Shown here piece by piece: positions 46,842-59,991 of a stretch of DNA of 64,000 bases. The translations under genes and the position numbers were made by a program. The DNA is taken from positions 1,054,001 through 1,118,000 of the forward strand of contig JAZGTN010000051.1 in assembly GCA_037783415.1 (NCBI GenBank), in the 5' to 3' direction. Origin of the DNA: Leptasterias polaris (lineage: Eukaryota; Echinodermata; Asteroidea; Forcipulatida; Asteriidae). How positions within the stretch are numbered: the stretch's first letter is position 1; each line of letters opens with the position of its first letter. The notes beneath the pieces were generated by a model. The model did not search any database and was not told where the DNA came from. It saw only the letters and a program-made list of their open reading frames with translations.

Positions 46842-46958
46842 GTCTACTGCCATACTACACTGAAAACACCGGTTCTCGTCTGATTACCGAAGTTAAGCAT
46901 CGTCGGGCCCGGTCAGTACTTGGACGGGAGACCTACTGGGAATACCGGTGCTGTAGAC
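46842..46958 (+). rRNA. 5S rRNA variant G18A/C44T with one-G deletion
   Basis: 117 nt. TACTACACTG breaks G18-C60 of helix II; CCTACTGG (C94A) in box C; CCGGTG near the 3' end. Repeated at 49985 and 51358, which is how the 1373-bp duplication can be recognised. Confidence 0.9.
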
Positions 46959-48214
46959 ATCTTTTGTATTTTTCCTCGACATACGGAGGTTAGATCTAAA
47001 CTGGAAACTGAAGCCCCTATATTAAAGTCAGCAACGTGTCTAATGCCATACTACGCTGAAAACACTGGTTCTCGTCTGATCACCGAAGTTAAGCATCGTA
47101 GGGCCCCGTCAGTACTTGGACGGGAGACCTCCTGGGAATACCGGGTGCTGTAGACATCTTTTTGTATTTTTCCTCAACATACGGAGGTTAGAAACAATCT
47201 AAACTGAAGCCCCTAAATTAAAGTTAGCAACGTGTCTACTGCCATACTACGCTGAAAACACCGGTTCTCGTCTGATCACCGAAGTTAAGCATCGTCGGGC
47301 CCGGTCAGTACTTGGACGGGAGACCTCCTGGGAATACCGGGTGCTGTAGACATCTTTTTGTATTTTTCCTCAACATACGGAGGTTAGAAACAATCTAAAC
47401 TGAAGCCCCTAAATTAAAGTTAGCAACGTGTCTACTGCCATACTACGCTGAAAACACCGGTTCTCGTCTGATCACCGAAGTTAAGCATCGTCGGGCCCGG
47501 TCAGTACTTGGACGGGAGACCTCCTGGGAATACCGGGTGCTGTAGACATATTTTTGTATTTTTCCTCAACATACGGAGGTTAGAAACAATCTAAACTGAA
47601 GCCCCTAAATTAAAGTTAGCAACGTGTCTACTGAAATACTACGCTGAAAACACCGGTTCTCGTCTGATCAATGAAGTTAAGCATCGTCGGGCCCGGTCAG
47701 TACTTGGACAGGAGACCTCCTGGGAATACCGGGTGCTGTAGACATCTTTTGTATTTTTCCTCGACATACGGAGGTTAGATCTAAACTGGAAACTGAAGCC
47801 CCTACAGTAAAGACAACAAAGTGTCTACTGCCATACTACGCTGAAAACACCGGTTCTCGTCTGATCACCGAAGTTAAGCATCGTCGGGCCCGGTCAGTAC
47901 TTGGACGGCAGACCTCCTGGGAATACCGGGTGCTGTAGACATCTTTTTGTATTTTTCCTCAACATACGGAGGTTAGAAACAATCTAAACTGAAGCCCCTA
48001 AATTAAAGTTAGCAACGTGTCTACTGCCATACTACGCTGAAAACACCGGTTCTCGTCTGATCACCGAAGTTAAGCATCGTCGGGCCCGGTCAGTACTTGG
48101 ACGGGAGACCTCCTGGGAATACCGGGTGCTGTAGACATCTTTTTGTATTTTTCCTCAACATACGGAGGTTAGAAACAATCTAAACTGAAGCCCCTAAATT
48201 AAAGTTAGCAACGT

Positions 48215-51200
48215 GTCTACTGCCATACTACGCTGAAAACACCGGTTCTCGTCTTATCACCGAAGTTAAGCATCGTCGGGCCCGGTCAGTACTTGGACGG
48301 GAGACCTCCTGGGAATACCGGGTGCTGTAGACATCTTTTGTATTTTTCCTCGACATACGGAGGTTAGATCTAAACTGGAAACTGAAGCCCCTATATTAAA
48401 GTCAGCAACGTGTCTACTGCCATACTACGCTGAAAACACCGGTTCTCGTCTGATCACCGAAGTTAAGCATCGTCGGGCCCGGTCAGTACTTGGACGGGAG
48501 ACCTCCTGGGAATACCGGGTGCTGTAGACATCTTTTTGTATTTTTCCTCAACATACGGAGGTTAGAAACAATCTAAACTGAAGCCCCTAAATTAAAGTTA
48601 GCAACGTGTCTACTGCCATACTACGCTGAAAACTCCGGTTCTCGTCTGATCACCGAAGTTAAGCATCGTCGGGCCCGGTCAGTACTTGGACGGGACACCT
48701 CCTGGGAATACCGGGTGCTGTAGACATCTTTTGTATTTTTCCTCGACATACGGAGGTTAGATCTAAACTGGAAACTGAAGCCCCTATATTAAAGTCAGCA
48801 ACGTGTCTACTGCCATACTACGCTGAAAACACCGGTTCTCGTCTGATCACCGAAGTTAAGCATCGTCGGGCCCGGTCTGTACTTGGACGGGAGACCTCCT
48901 GGGAATACCGGGTGCTGTAGACATCTTTTTGTATTTTTCCTCAACATACGGAGGTTAGAAACAATCTAAACTGAAGCCCCTAAATTAAAGTTAGCAACGT
49001 GTCTACTGCCATACTACGCTGAAAACACCGGTTCTCGTCTGATCACCGAAGTTAAGCATCGTCGGGCCCGGTCAGTACTTGGACGGCAGACTTCCTGGGA
49101 ATACCGGATGCTGTAGACATCTTTTTGTATTTTTCCTCAACATACGGAGGTTAGAAACAATCTAAACTGAAGCCCCTAAATTAAAGTTAGCAACGTGTCT
49201 ACTGCCATACTACGCTGAAAACACCGGTTCTCGTGTGATCACCGAAGTTAAGCATCGTCGGGCCCGGTCAGTCCTTGGACGGGAGACCTCCTGTGAATAC
49301 CGGGTGCTGTAGACATCTTTTGTATTTTTCCTCGACATACGGAGGTTAGATCTAAACTGGAAACTGAAGCCCCTATATTAAAGTCAGCAACGTGTCAACT
49401 GCCATACTACGCTGAAAACACCGGTTCTCGTCTGATCACCGAAGTTAAGCATCGTCGGTCCCGGTCAGTACTTGGACGGGAGACCTCCTGGGAATACCGG
49501 GTGCTGTAGACATCTTTTTGTATTTTTCCTCAACATACGGAGGTTAGAAACAATCTAAACTGAAGCCCCTAAATTAAAGTTATCAACGTGTCTACTGCCA
49601 TACTATGCTGAAAACACCGGTTCTCGTCTGATATCCAAAGTTAAGCATCGTCGGGCCCGGTCAGTACTTGGACGGGAGACCTCCTGGGAATACCGGGTGC
49701 TGTAGACATATTTTGTATTTTTCCTCAAAATACGGAAGTTAGATATCTAAACTGGAAACTGAAGCCCCTAAATTAAAGTCAGCAACGTGTCTACTGCCAT
49801 ACTACGCTGAAAACACCGGTTCTCGTCTGATCACAGAAGTTAAGCATCGTCGGGCCCCGTCAGTACTTGGACGGGAGACCTCCTGGGAATACCGGGTGCT
49901 GTAGACATCTTTTTGTATTTTTCCTCAACATACGGAGGTTAGAAACAATCTAAACTGAAGCCCCTAAATTAAAGTTAGCAACGTGTCTACTGCCATACTA
50001 CACTGAAAACACCGGTTCTCGTCTGATTACCGAAGTTAAGCATCGTCGGGCCCGGTCAGTACTTGGACGGGAGACCTACTGGGAATACCGGTGCTGTAGA
50101 CATCTTTTGTATTTTTCCTCGACATACGGAGGTTAGATCTAAACTGGAAACTGAAGCCCCTATATTAAAGTCAGCAACGTGTCTAATGCCATACTACGCT
50201 GAAAACACTGGTTCTCGTCTGATCACCGAAGTTAAGCATCGTAGGGCCCCGTCAGTACTTGGACGGGAGACCTCCTGGGAATACCGGGTGCTGTAGACAT
50301 CTTTTTGTATTTTTCCTCAACATACGGAGGTTAGAAACAATCTAAACTGAAGCCCCTAAATTAAAGTTAGCAACGTGTCTACTGCCATACTACGCTGAAA
50401 ACACCGGTTCTCGTCTGATCACCGAAGTTAAGCATCGTCGGGCCCGGTCAGTACTTGGACGGGAGACCTCCTGGGAATACCGGGTGCTGTAGACATCTTT
50501 TTGTATTTTTCCTCAACATACGGAGGTTAGAAACAATCTAAACTGAAGCCCCTAAATTAAAGTTAGCAACGTGTCTACTGCCATACTACGCTGAAAACAC
50601 CGGTTCTCGTCTGATCACCGAAGTTAAGCATCGTCGGGCCCGGTCAGTACTTGGACGGGAGACCTCCTGGGAATACCGGGTGCTGTAGACATATTTTTGT
50701 ATTTTTCCTCAACATACGGAGGTTAGAAACAATCTAAACTGAAGCCCCTAAATTAAAGTTAGCAACGTGTCTACTGAAATACTACGCTGAAAACACCGGT
50801 TCTCGTCTGATCAATGAAGTTAAGCATCGTCGGGCCCGGTCAGTACTTGGACAGGAGACCTCCTGGGAATACCGGGTGCTGTAGACATCTTTTGTATTTT
50901 TCCTCGACATACGGAGGTTAGATCTAAACTGGAAACTGAAGCCCCTACAGTAAAGACAACAAAGTGTCTACTGCCATACTACGCTGAAAACACCGGTTCT
51001 CGTCTGATCACCGAAGTTAAGCATCGTCGGGCCCGGTCAGTACTTGGACGGCAGACCTCCTGGGAATACCGGGTGCTGTAGACATCTTTTTGTATTTTTC
51101 CTCAACATACGGAGGTTAGAAACAATCTAAACTGAAGCCCCTAAATTAAAGTTAGCAACGTGTCTACTGCCATACTACGCTGAAAACACCGGTTCTCGTC

Positions 51201-51279
51201 TGATCACCGAAGTTAAGCATCGTCGGGCCCGGTCAGTACTTGGACGGGAGACCTCCTGGGAATACCGGGTGCTGTAGAC
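48215..51279 (+). rRNA. 5S rRNA genes, copies 245-260
   Basis: Gene starts: 48215, 48412, 48608, 48805, 49001, 49197, 49394, 49590, 49789, 49985, 50181, 50377, 50573, 50769, 50966, 51162. Length 118 nt, except 117 nt at 49985. Each start equals one in the preceding block plus 3143, with the same private mutations in the same order. Confidence 0.95.
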
Positions 51280-51357
51280 ATCTTTTTGTATTTTTCCTCA
51301 ACATACGGAGGTTAGAAACAATCTAAACTGAAGCCCCTAAATTAAAGTTAGCAACGT

Positions 51358-52652
51358 GTCTACTGCCATACTACACTGAAAACACCGGTTCTCGTCTGAT
51401 TACCGAAGTTAAGCATCGTCGGGCCCGGTCAGTACTTGGACGGGAGACCTACTGGGAATACCGGTGCTGTAGACATCTTTTGTATTTTTCCTCGACATAC
51501 GGAGGTTAGATCTAAACTGGAAACTGAAGCCCCTATATTAAAGTCAGCAACGTGTCTAATGCCATACTACGCTGAAAACACTGGTTCTCGTCTGATCACC
51601 GAAGTTAAGCATCGTAGGGCCCCGTCAGTACTTGGACGGGAGACCTCCTGGGAATACCGGGTGCTGTAGACATCTTTTTGTATTTTTCCTCAACATACGG
51701 AGGTTAGAAACAATCTAAACTGAAGCCCCTAAATTAAAGTTAGCAACGTGTCTACTGCCATACTATGCTGAAAACACCGGTTCTCGTCTGATCACCGAAG
51801 TTAAGCATCGTCGGGCCCGGTCAGTACTTGGACGGGAGACCTCCTGGGAATACCGGGTGCTGTAGACATCTTTTTGTATTTTTCCTCAACATACGGAGGT
51901 TAGAAACAATCTAAACTGAAGCCCCTAAATTAAAGTTAGCAACGTGTCTACTGCCATACTACGCTGAAAACACCGGTTCTCGTCTGATCACCGAAGTTAA
52001 GCATCGTTGGGCCCGGTCAGTACTTGGACGGGAGACCTCCTGGGAATACCGGGTGCTGTAGACATATTTTTGTATTTTTCCTCAACATACGGAGGTTAGA
52101 AACAATCTAAACTGAAGCCCCTAAATTAAAGTTAGCAACGTGTCTACTGCCATACTACGCTGAAAACACCGGTTCTCGTCTGATCACCGAAGTTAAGCAT
52201 CGTCGGGCCCGGTCAGTACTTGGACGGGAGACCTCCTGGGAATACCGGGTGCTGTAGACATCTTTTGTATTTTTCCTCGACATACGGAGGTTAGATCTAA
52301 ACTGGAAACTGAAGCCCCTATAGTAAAGACAACAAAGTGTCTACTGCCATACTACGCTGAAAACACCGGTTCTCGTCTGATCACCGAAGTTAAGCATCGT
52401 CGGGCCCGGTCAGTACTTGGACGGCAGACCTCCTGGGAATACCGGGTGCTGTAGACATCTTTTTGTATTTTTCCTCAACATACGGAGGTTAGAAACAATC
52501 TAAACTGAAGCCCCTAAATTAAAGTTAGCAACGTGTCTACTGCCATACTACGCTGAAAACACCGGTTCTCGTCTGATCACCGAAGTTAAGCATCGTTGGG
52601 CCCGGTCAGTACTTGGACGGGAGACCTCCTGGGAATACCGGGTGCTGTAGAC
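51358..52652 (+). rRNA. 5S rRNA genes, copies 261-267
   Basis: Gene starts: 51358, 51554, 51750, 51946, 52142, 52339, 52535. Length 118 nt, except 117 nt at 51358. They follow 49985-51162 at offset 1373, but 51750, 51946, 52142 and 52535 have since diverged from their partners. In particular, 52142 lacks the CC-to-AA change at nt 9-10 seen in its partner 50769. Confidence 0.95.
52535..52652 (+). rRNA. 5S rRNA with weakened first terminator
   Basis: C63T (CGTTGGG). The following sequence is ATCTTTGGTATTTTT, only T3 in the first run, leaving the second T5 run as the probable stop. The spacer then breaks at CGACATAC and runs into a gene fragment. Confidence 0.9.
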
Positions 52653-52684
52653 ATCTTTGGTATTTTTCCTCGACATACCAAACT

Positions 52685-52716
52685 GAGACCTCCTGGGAAT
52701 ACCGGGTGCTGTAGAC
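52685..52716 (+). pseudogene. 32-nt 3' fragment of a 5S rRNA gene
   Basis: Exactly gene nt 87-118, GAGACC through GTAGAC, preceded by CGACATACCAAACT instead of the rest of a spacer and gene. It lacks box A, the intermediate element and most of box C, so it cannot be transcribed on its own. It accounts for the 260-bp spacing here. The preceding AAACT matches the spacer text TCTAAACTG, so a junction of spacer and gene by deletion at short homology is likely. Confidence 0.88.
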
Positions 52717-55463
52717 ATATTTTGTATTTTTCTCAAAATACGGAGGTTAGATCTAAACTGGAAACTGAAGCCCCTATATTAAAGTCAGCAACGTGTCTAC
52801 TGCCATACTACGCTGAAAACACCGGTTCTCGTCTGATCACCGAAGTTAAGCATCGTCGGGCCCGGTCAGTACTTGGACGGGAGACCTCCTGGGAATATCG
52901 GGTGCTGTAGACATCTTTTTGTATTTTTCCTCAACATACGGAGGTTAGAAACAATCTAAACTGAAGCCCCTAAATTAAAGTTAGCAACGTGTCTACTGCC
53001 ATACTATGCTGAAAACACCGGTTCTCGTCTGATATCCGAAGTTAAGCATCGTCGGACCCGGTCAGTACTTGGACGGGAGACCTCCTGGGAATACCGGGTG
53101 CTGTAGACATCTTTTGTATTTTTCTCAAAATACGGAGGTTAGATCTAAACTGGAAACTGAAGCCCCTATATTAAAGTCAGCAACGTGTCTACTGCCATAC
53201 TACGCTGAAAACACCGGTTCTCGTCTGATCACCGAAGTTAAGCATCGTCGGGCCCGGTCAGTACTTGGACGGGAGACCTCCTGGGAATATCGGGTGCTGT
53301 AGACATCTTGTTGTATTTTTCCTCAACATACGGAGGTTAGAAACAATCTAAACTGAAGCCCCTAAATTAAAGTTAGCAACGTGTCTACTGCCATACTATG
53401 CTGAAAACACCGGTTCTCGTCTGATATCCGAAGTTAAGCATCGTCGGGCCCGGTCAGTACTTGGACGGGAGACCTCCTGGGAATACCGGGTGCTGTAGAC
53501 ATCTTTTTGTATTTTTCCTCAACATATGGAGGTTAGAAACAATCTAAACTGAAGCCCCTAAATTAAAGTTAGCAACGTGTCTACTGCCATACTACGCTGA
53601 AAACACTGGTTCTCGTCTGATCACCGAAGTTAAGCATCGTCGGGCCCGGTCAGTACTTGGACGGGAGACCTCCTGGGAATACCGGGTGCTGTAGACATAT
53701 TTTTGTATTTTTCCTCAACATACGGAGGTTAGAAACAATCTAAACTGAAGCCCCTAAATTAAAGTTAGCAACGTGTCTACTGCCATACTACGCTGAAAAC
53801 ACCGGTTCTCGTCTGATCACCGAAGTTAAGCATCGTCGGGCCCGGTCAGTACTTGGACGGGAGACCTCCTGGGAATACCGGGTGCTGTAGACATCTTTTG
53901 TATTTTTCCTCGACATACGGAGGTTAGATCTAAACTGGAAACTGAAGCCCCTATAGTAAAGACAACAAAGTGTCTACTGCCATACTACGCTGAAAACACC
54001 GGTTCTCGTCTGATCACCGAAGTTAAGCATCGTCGGGCCCGGTCAGTACTTGGACGGCAGACCTCCTGGGAATACCGGGTGCTGTAGACATCTTTTTGTA
54101 TTTTTCCTCAACATACGGAGGTTAGAAACAATCTAAACTGAAGCCCCTAAATTAAAGTTAGCAACGTGTCTACTGCCATACTACGCTGAAAACACCGGTT
54201 CTCGTCTGATCACCGAAGTTAAGCATCGTCGGGCCCGGTCAGTACTTGGACGGGAGACCTCCTGGGAATACCGGGTGCTGTAGACATCTTTGGTATTTTT
54301 CCTCGACATACGGAGGTTAGATCTAAACTGGAAACTGAAGCCCCTATATTAAAGTCAGCAACGTGTCTACTGCCATACTACGCTGAAAACACCGGTTCTC
54401 GTCTGATCACCGAAGTTAAGCATCGTCGGTCCCGGTCAGTACTTGGACGGGAGACCTCCTGGGAATACCGGGTGCTGTAGACATCTTTTGTATTTTTCCT
54501 CGACATACGGAGGTTAGATCTAAACTGGAAACTGAAGCCCCTATATTAAAGTCAGCAACGTGTCTACTGCCATACTACGCTGAAAACACCGGTTCTCGTC
54601 TGATCACCGAAGTTAAGCATCGTCGGGCCCGGTCAGTACTTGGACGGGAGACCTCCTGGGAATACCGGGTGCTGTAGACATATTTTGTATTTTTCTCAAA
54701 ATACGGAGGTTAGATCTAAACTGGAAACTGAAGCCCCTATATTAAAGTCAGCAACGTGTCTACTGCCATACTACGCTGAAAACACCGGTTCTCGTCTGAT
54801 CACCGAAGTTAAGCATCGTCGGGCCCGGTCAGTACTTGGACGGGAGACCTCCTGGGAATATCGGGTGCTGTAGACATCTTTTTGTATTTTTCCTCAACAT
54901 ACGGAGGTTAGAAACAATCTAAACTGAAGCCCCTAAATTAAAGTTAGCAACGTGTCTACTGCCATACTATGCTGAAAACACCGGTTCTCGTCTGATATCC
55001 GAAGTTAAGCATCGTCGGACCCGGTCAGTACTTGGACGGGAGACCTCCTGGGAATACCGGGTGCTGTAGACATCTTTTGTATTTTTCTCAAAATACGGAG
55101 GTTAGATCTAAACTGGAAACTGAAGCCCCTATATTAAAGTCAGCAACGTGTCTACTGCCATACTACGCTGAAAACACCGGTTCTCGTCTGATCACCGAAG
55201 TTAAGCATCGTCGGGCCCGGTCAGTACTTGGACGGGAGACCTCCTGGGAATATCGGGTGCTGTAGACATCTTTTTGTATTTTTCCTCAACATACGGAGGT
55301 TAGAAACAATCTAAACTGAAGCCCCTAAATTAAAGTTAGCAACGTGTCTACTGCCATACTATGCTGAAAACACCGGTTCTCGTCTGATATCCAAAGTTAA
55401 GCATCGTCGGGCCCGGTCAGTACTTGGACGGGAGACCTCCTGGGAATACCGGGTGCTGTAGAC
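52717..55463 (+). repeat. 1963-bp repeat with hybrid spacers
   Basis: Starts 52795, 52991, 53187, 53383 recur at 54758, 54954, 55150, 55346, with the one-C-lost spacer TTTTTCTCAAAATACGG and GAATATCGGG in both. The gene fragment at 52685 is not duplicated; the place before 54758 is occupied by a full gene at 54562. Confidence 0.85.
53187..53304 (+). rRNA. 5S rRNA followed by disrupted T run
   Basis: C104T gives GAATATCGGG. The terminator reads ATCTTGTTGTATTTTT, so no T4 exists before the second T5 run. GAATATCGGG is also at 52795, 54758 and 55150. Confidence 0.88.
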
Positions 55464-56132
55464 ACCTTTTTGTATTTTTCCTCAACATACGGAGGTTAGA
55501 AACAATCTAAACTGAAGCCCCTAAATTAAAGTTAGCAACGTGTCTACTGCCATACTATGCTGAAAACACCGGTTCTCGTCTGATATCCGAAGTTAAGCAT
55601 CGTCGGGCCCGGTCAGTACTTGGACGGGAGACCTCCTGGGAATACCGGGTGCTGTAGACATATTTTGTATTTTTCCTCAAAATACGGAAGTTAGATATCT
55701 AAACTGGAAACTGAAGCCCCTAAATTAAAGTCAGCAACGTGTCTACTGCCATACTACGCTGAAAACACCGGTTCTCGTCTGATCACCGAAGTTAAGCATC
55801 GTCGGGCCCCGTCAGTACTTGGACGGGAGACCTCCTGGGAATACCGGGTGCTGTAGACATATTTTTGTATTTTTCCTCAACATACGGAGGTTAGAAACAA
55901 TCTAAACTGAAGCCCCTAAATTAAAGTTAGCAACGTGTCTACTGCCATACTACGCTGAAAACACCGGTTCTCGTCTGATCACCGAAGTTAAGCATCGTCG
56001 GGCCCGGTCAGTACTTGGACGGGAGACCTCCTGGGAATACTGGTGCTGTAGACATCTTTTGTATTTTTCCTCGACATACGGAGGTTAGATCTAAACTGGA
56101 AACTGAAGCCCCTATATTAAAGTCAGCAACGT

Positions 56133-56250
56133 GTCTACTGCCATACTACGCTGAAAACACTGGTTCTCGTCTGATCACCGAAGTTAAGCATCGTCGGGCC
56201 CCGTCAGTACTTGGACGGGAGACCTCCTGGGAATACCGGGTGCTGTAGAC
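56133..56250 (+). rRNA. 5S rRNA followed by T7
   Basis: C29T/G70C gene whose first terminator has grown to T7, followed by A and T5, because G and T of the usual GTA were altered. Confidence 0.88.
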
Positions 56251-57705
56251 ATCTTTTTTTATTTTTCCTCAACATACGGAGGTTAGAAACAATCTAAACT
56301 GAAGCCCCTAAATTAAAGTTAGCAACGTGTCTACTGCCATACTATGCTGAAAACACCGGTTCTCGTCTGATATCCGAAGTTAAGCATCGTCGGGCCCGGT
56401 CAGTACTTGGACGGGAGACCTCCTGGGAATACCGGGTGCTGTAGACATCTTTTTGTATTTTTCCTCAACATACGGAGGTTAGATCTAAACTGGAAACTGA
56501 AGCCCCTAAATTAAAGTTAGCAACGTGTCTACTGCCATACTACGCTGAAAACACCGGTTCTCGTCTGATCACCGAAGTTAAGCATCGTCGGGCCAGGTCA
56601 GTACTTGGACGGGAGACCTCCTGGGAATACCGGGTGCTGTAGACACCTTTTTGTATTTTTCCTCAACATACGGAGGTTAGAAACAATCTAAACTGAAGCC
56701 CCTAAATTAAAGTTAGCAACGTGTCTACTGCCATACTACGCTGAAAACACCGGTTCTCGTCTGATCACTGAAGTTAAGCATCGTCGGGCCCGGTCAGTAC
56801 TTGGACGGGAGACCTCCTGGGAATGCCGGTGCTGTAGACATCTTTTGCATTTTTCCTCAAAATACGGAAGTTAGATATCTAAACTGGAAACTGAAGCCCC
56901 TATATTAAAGTCAACAAAGTGTCTACTGCCATACTACGCTGAAAACACCGGTTCTCGTCTGATCACCGAAGTTAAGCATCGTCGGGCCCGGTCAGTACTT
57001 GGACGGGAGACCTCCTGGGAATACCGGGTGCTGTATACATCTTTTTGTATTTTTCCTCAACATACGGAGGTTAGAAACAATCTAAACTGAAGCCCCTAAA
57101 TTAAAGTTAGCAACGTGTCTACTGCCATACTACGCTGAAAACACCGGTTCTCGTCTGATCACCGAAGTTAAGCATCGTTGGGCCCGGTCAGTACTTGGAC
57201 GGGAGACCTCCTGGGAATACCGGGTGCTGTAGACATATTTTGTATTTTTCCTCAACATACGGAGGTTAGAAACAATCTAAACTGAAGCCCCTAAATTAAA
57301 GTTAGCAACGTGTCTACTGCCATACTATGCTGAAAACACCGGTTCTCGTCTGATATCCGAAGTTAAGCATCGTCGGGCCCGGTCAGTACTTGGACGGGAG
57401 ACCTCCTGGGAATACCGGGTGCTGTAGACATCTTTTTGTATTTTTCCTCAACATACGGAGGTTAGATCTAAACTGGAAACTGAAGCCCCTAAATTAAAGT
57501 TAGCAACGTGTCTACTGCCATACTACGCTGAAAACACCGGTTCTCGTCTGATCACCGAAGTTAAGCATCGTCGGGCCAGGTCAGTACTTGGACGGGAGAC
57601 CTCCTGGGAATACCGGGTGCTGTAGACACCTTTTTGTATTTTTCCTCAACATACGGAGGTTAGAAACAATCTAAACTGAAGCCCCTAAATTAAAGTTAGC
57701 AACGT

Positions 57706-57823
57706 GTCTACTGCCATACTACGCTGAAAACACCCGTTCTCGTCTGATCACCGAAGTTAAGCATCGTCGGGCCCGGTCAGTACTTGGACGGGAGACCTCC
57801 TGGGAATACCGGGTGCTGTAGAC
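57706..57823 (+). rRNA. 5S rRNA variant G30C
   Basis: CACCCGTTCTC breaks G30-C47 of helix III. Not seen elsewhere in the window. Confidence 0.88.
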
Positions 57824-59873
57824 ATCTTTTGTATTTTTCCTCGACATACGGAGGTTAGATCTAAACTGGAAACTGAAGCCCCTATATTAAAGTCAACAAA
57901 GTGTTTACTGCCATACTACGCTGAAAACACCGGTTCTCGTCTGATCACCGAAGTTAAGCATCGTCAGGCCCGGTCAGTACTTGGATGGGAGACCTCCTGG
58001 GAATACCGGGTGCTGTAGACATCTTTTTGTATTTTTCCTCAACATACGGAGGTTAGAAACAATCTAAACTGAAGCCCCTAAATTAAAGTTAGCAAAGTGT
58101 CTACTGCCATACTACGCTGAAAACACCGGTTCTCGTCTGATCACTGAAGTTAAGCATCGTCGGGCCCGGTCAGTACTTGGACGGGAGACCTCCTGGGAAT
58201 ACCGGGTGCTGTAGACATCTTTTGAATTTTTCCTCGACATACGGAGGTTAGATCTAAACTGGGAAACTGAAGCCCCTATATTAAAGTCAACAAAGTGTTT
58301 ACTGCCATACTACGCTGAAAACACCGGTTCTCGTCTGATCACTGAAGTTAAGAATCGTCGGGCCCGGTCAGTACTTGGACGGGAGACCTCCTGGGAATAC
58401 CGGGTGCTGTAGACATATTTTTGTATTTTTCCTCAAAATACGGAAGTTAGATATCTAAACTGGAAACTGAAGCCCCTAAATTAAAGTCAGCAACGTGTCT
58501 ACTGCCATACTACGCTGAAAACACCGGTTCTCGTCTGATCACCGAAGTTAAGCATCGTCGGGCCCGGTCAGTACTTGGACGGGAGACCTCCTGGGAATAC
58601 CGGGTGCTGTAGACATCTTTTGAATTTTTCCTCGACATACGGAGGTTAGATCTAAACTGGGAAACTGAAGCCCCTATATTAAAGTCAACAAAGTGTTTAC
58701 TGCCATACTACGCTGAAAACACCGGTTCTCGTCTGATCACCGAAGTTAAGCATCGTCGGGCCCCGTCAGTACTTGGACGGGAGACCTCCTGGGAATACCG
58801 GGTGCTGTAGACATCTTTTTGTATTTTTCCTCAACATACGGAGGTTAGAAACAATCTAAACTGAAGCCCCTAAATTAAAGTTAGCAACGTGTCTACTGCC
58901 ATACTATGCTGAAAACACCGGTTCTCGTCTGATATCCGAAGTTAAGCATCGTCGGGCCCGGTCAGTACTTGGACGGGAGACCTCCTGGGAATACCGGGTG
59001 CTGTAGACATCTTTTTGTATTTTTCCTCAACATACGGAGGTTAGAAACAATCTAAACTGAAGCCCCTAAATTAAAGTTAGCAAAGTGTCTACTGCCATAC
59101 TACGCTGAAAACACCGGTTCTCGTCTGATCACCGAAGTTAAGCATCGTCGGGCCCGGTCAGTACTTGGACGGGAGACCTCCTGGGAATACCGGGTGCTGT
59201 AGACATCTTTTGAATTTTTCCTCGACATACGGAGGTTAGATCTAAACTGGGAAACTGAAGCCCCTATATTAAAGTCAACAAAGTGTTTACTGCCATACTA
59301 CGCTGAAAACACCGGTTCTCGTCTGATCACCGAAGTTAAGCATCGTCGGGCCCCGTCAGTACTTGGACGGGAGACCTCCTGGGAATACCGGGTGCTGTAG
59401 ACATCTTTTTGTATTTTTCCTCAACATACGGAGGTTAGAAACAATCTAAACTGAAGCCCCTAAATTAAAGTTAGCAACGTGTCTACTGCCATACTATGCT
59501 GAAAACACCGGTTCTCGTCTGATATCCGAAGTTAAGCATCGTCGGGCCTGGTCAGTACTTGGACGGGAGACCTCCTGGGAATACCGGGTGCTGTAGACAT
59601 CTTTTTGTATTTTTCCTCAACATACGGAGGTTAGAAACAATCTAAACTGAAGCCCCTAAATTAAAGTTAGCAACGTGTCTACTGCCATACTACGCTGAAA
59701 ACACCGGTTCTCGTCTGATCACCGAAGTTAAGCATCGTCGGGCCCGGTCAGTACTTGGATGGGAGACCTCCTGGGAATACCGGGTGCTGTAGACATCTTT
59801 TGTATTTTTCCTCGACATACGGAGGTTAGATCTAAACTGGAAACTGAAGCCCCTATATTAAAGTCAACAAAGT

Positions 59874-59991
59874 GTTTACTGCCATACTACGCTGAAAACA
59901 CCGGTTCTCGTCTGATCACCGAAGTTAAGCATCGGCAGGCCTGGTCAGTACTTGGACGGGAGACCTCCTGGGAATACCGGGTGCTGTAGAC
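59874..59991 (+). rRNA. 5S rRNA variant T62G/G64A/C69T
   Basis: CATCGGCAGGCCTGG holds three changes at the end of box A and in the intermediate element, the densest alteration of this region noticed in the window. Confidence 0.88.

Larger units (their letters stand above)
45072..48136 (+). rRNA. 5S rRNA genes, copies 229-244
   Basis: Gene starts: 45072, 45269, 45465, 45662, 45858, 46054, 46251, 46447, 46646, 46842, 47038, 47234, 47430, 47626, 47823, 48019. Length 118 nt, except 117 nt at 46842. Unlike the previous 45 kb, most consecutive copies here carry their own substitutions in conserved positions, several inside box C. The block is repeated next door at offset 3143. Confidence 0.95.
44994..51279 (+). 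repeat. 3143-bp tandem duplication of 16 heavily mutated units
   Basis: 44994-48136 and 48137-51279 share every gene spacing and at least a dozen private substitutions in order. I noticed no differences between them by eye, which suggests the youngest large duplication in the window. Confidence 0.9.
52795..56446 (+). rRNA. 5S rRNA genes, copies 268-286
   Basis: Gene starts: 52795, 52991, 53187, 53383, 53579, 53775, 53972, 54168, 54365, 54562, 54758, 54954, 55150, 55346, 55542, 55741, 55937, 56133, 56329. Length 118 nt, except 117 nt at 55937. Several share C17T with a GATATCC change at nt 44-45 (52991, 53383, 54954, 55346, 55542, 56329). Copies 52795-53383 recur at 54758-55346 (offset 1963). 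A hybrid spacer reading TTTTTCTCAAAATACGGAGG, with one C lost, marks 52795, 53187, 54758 and 55150. Confidence 0.95.
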
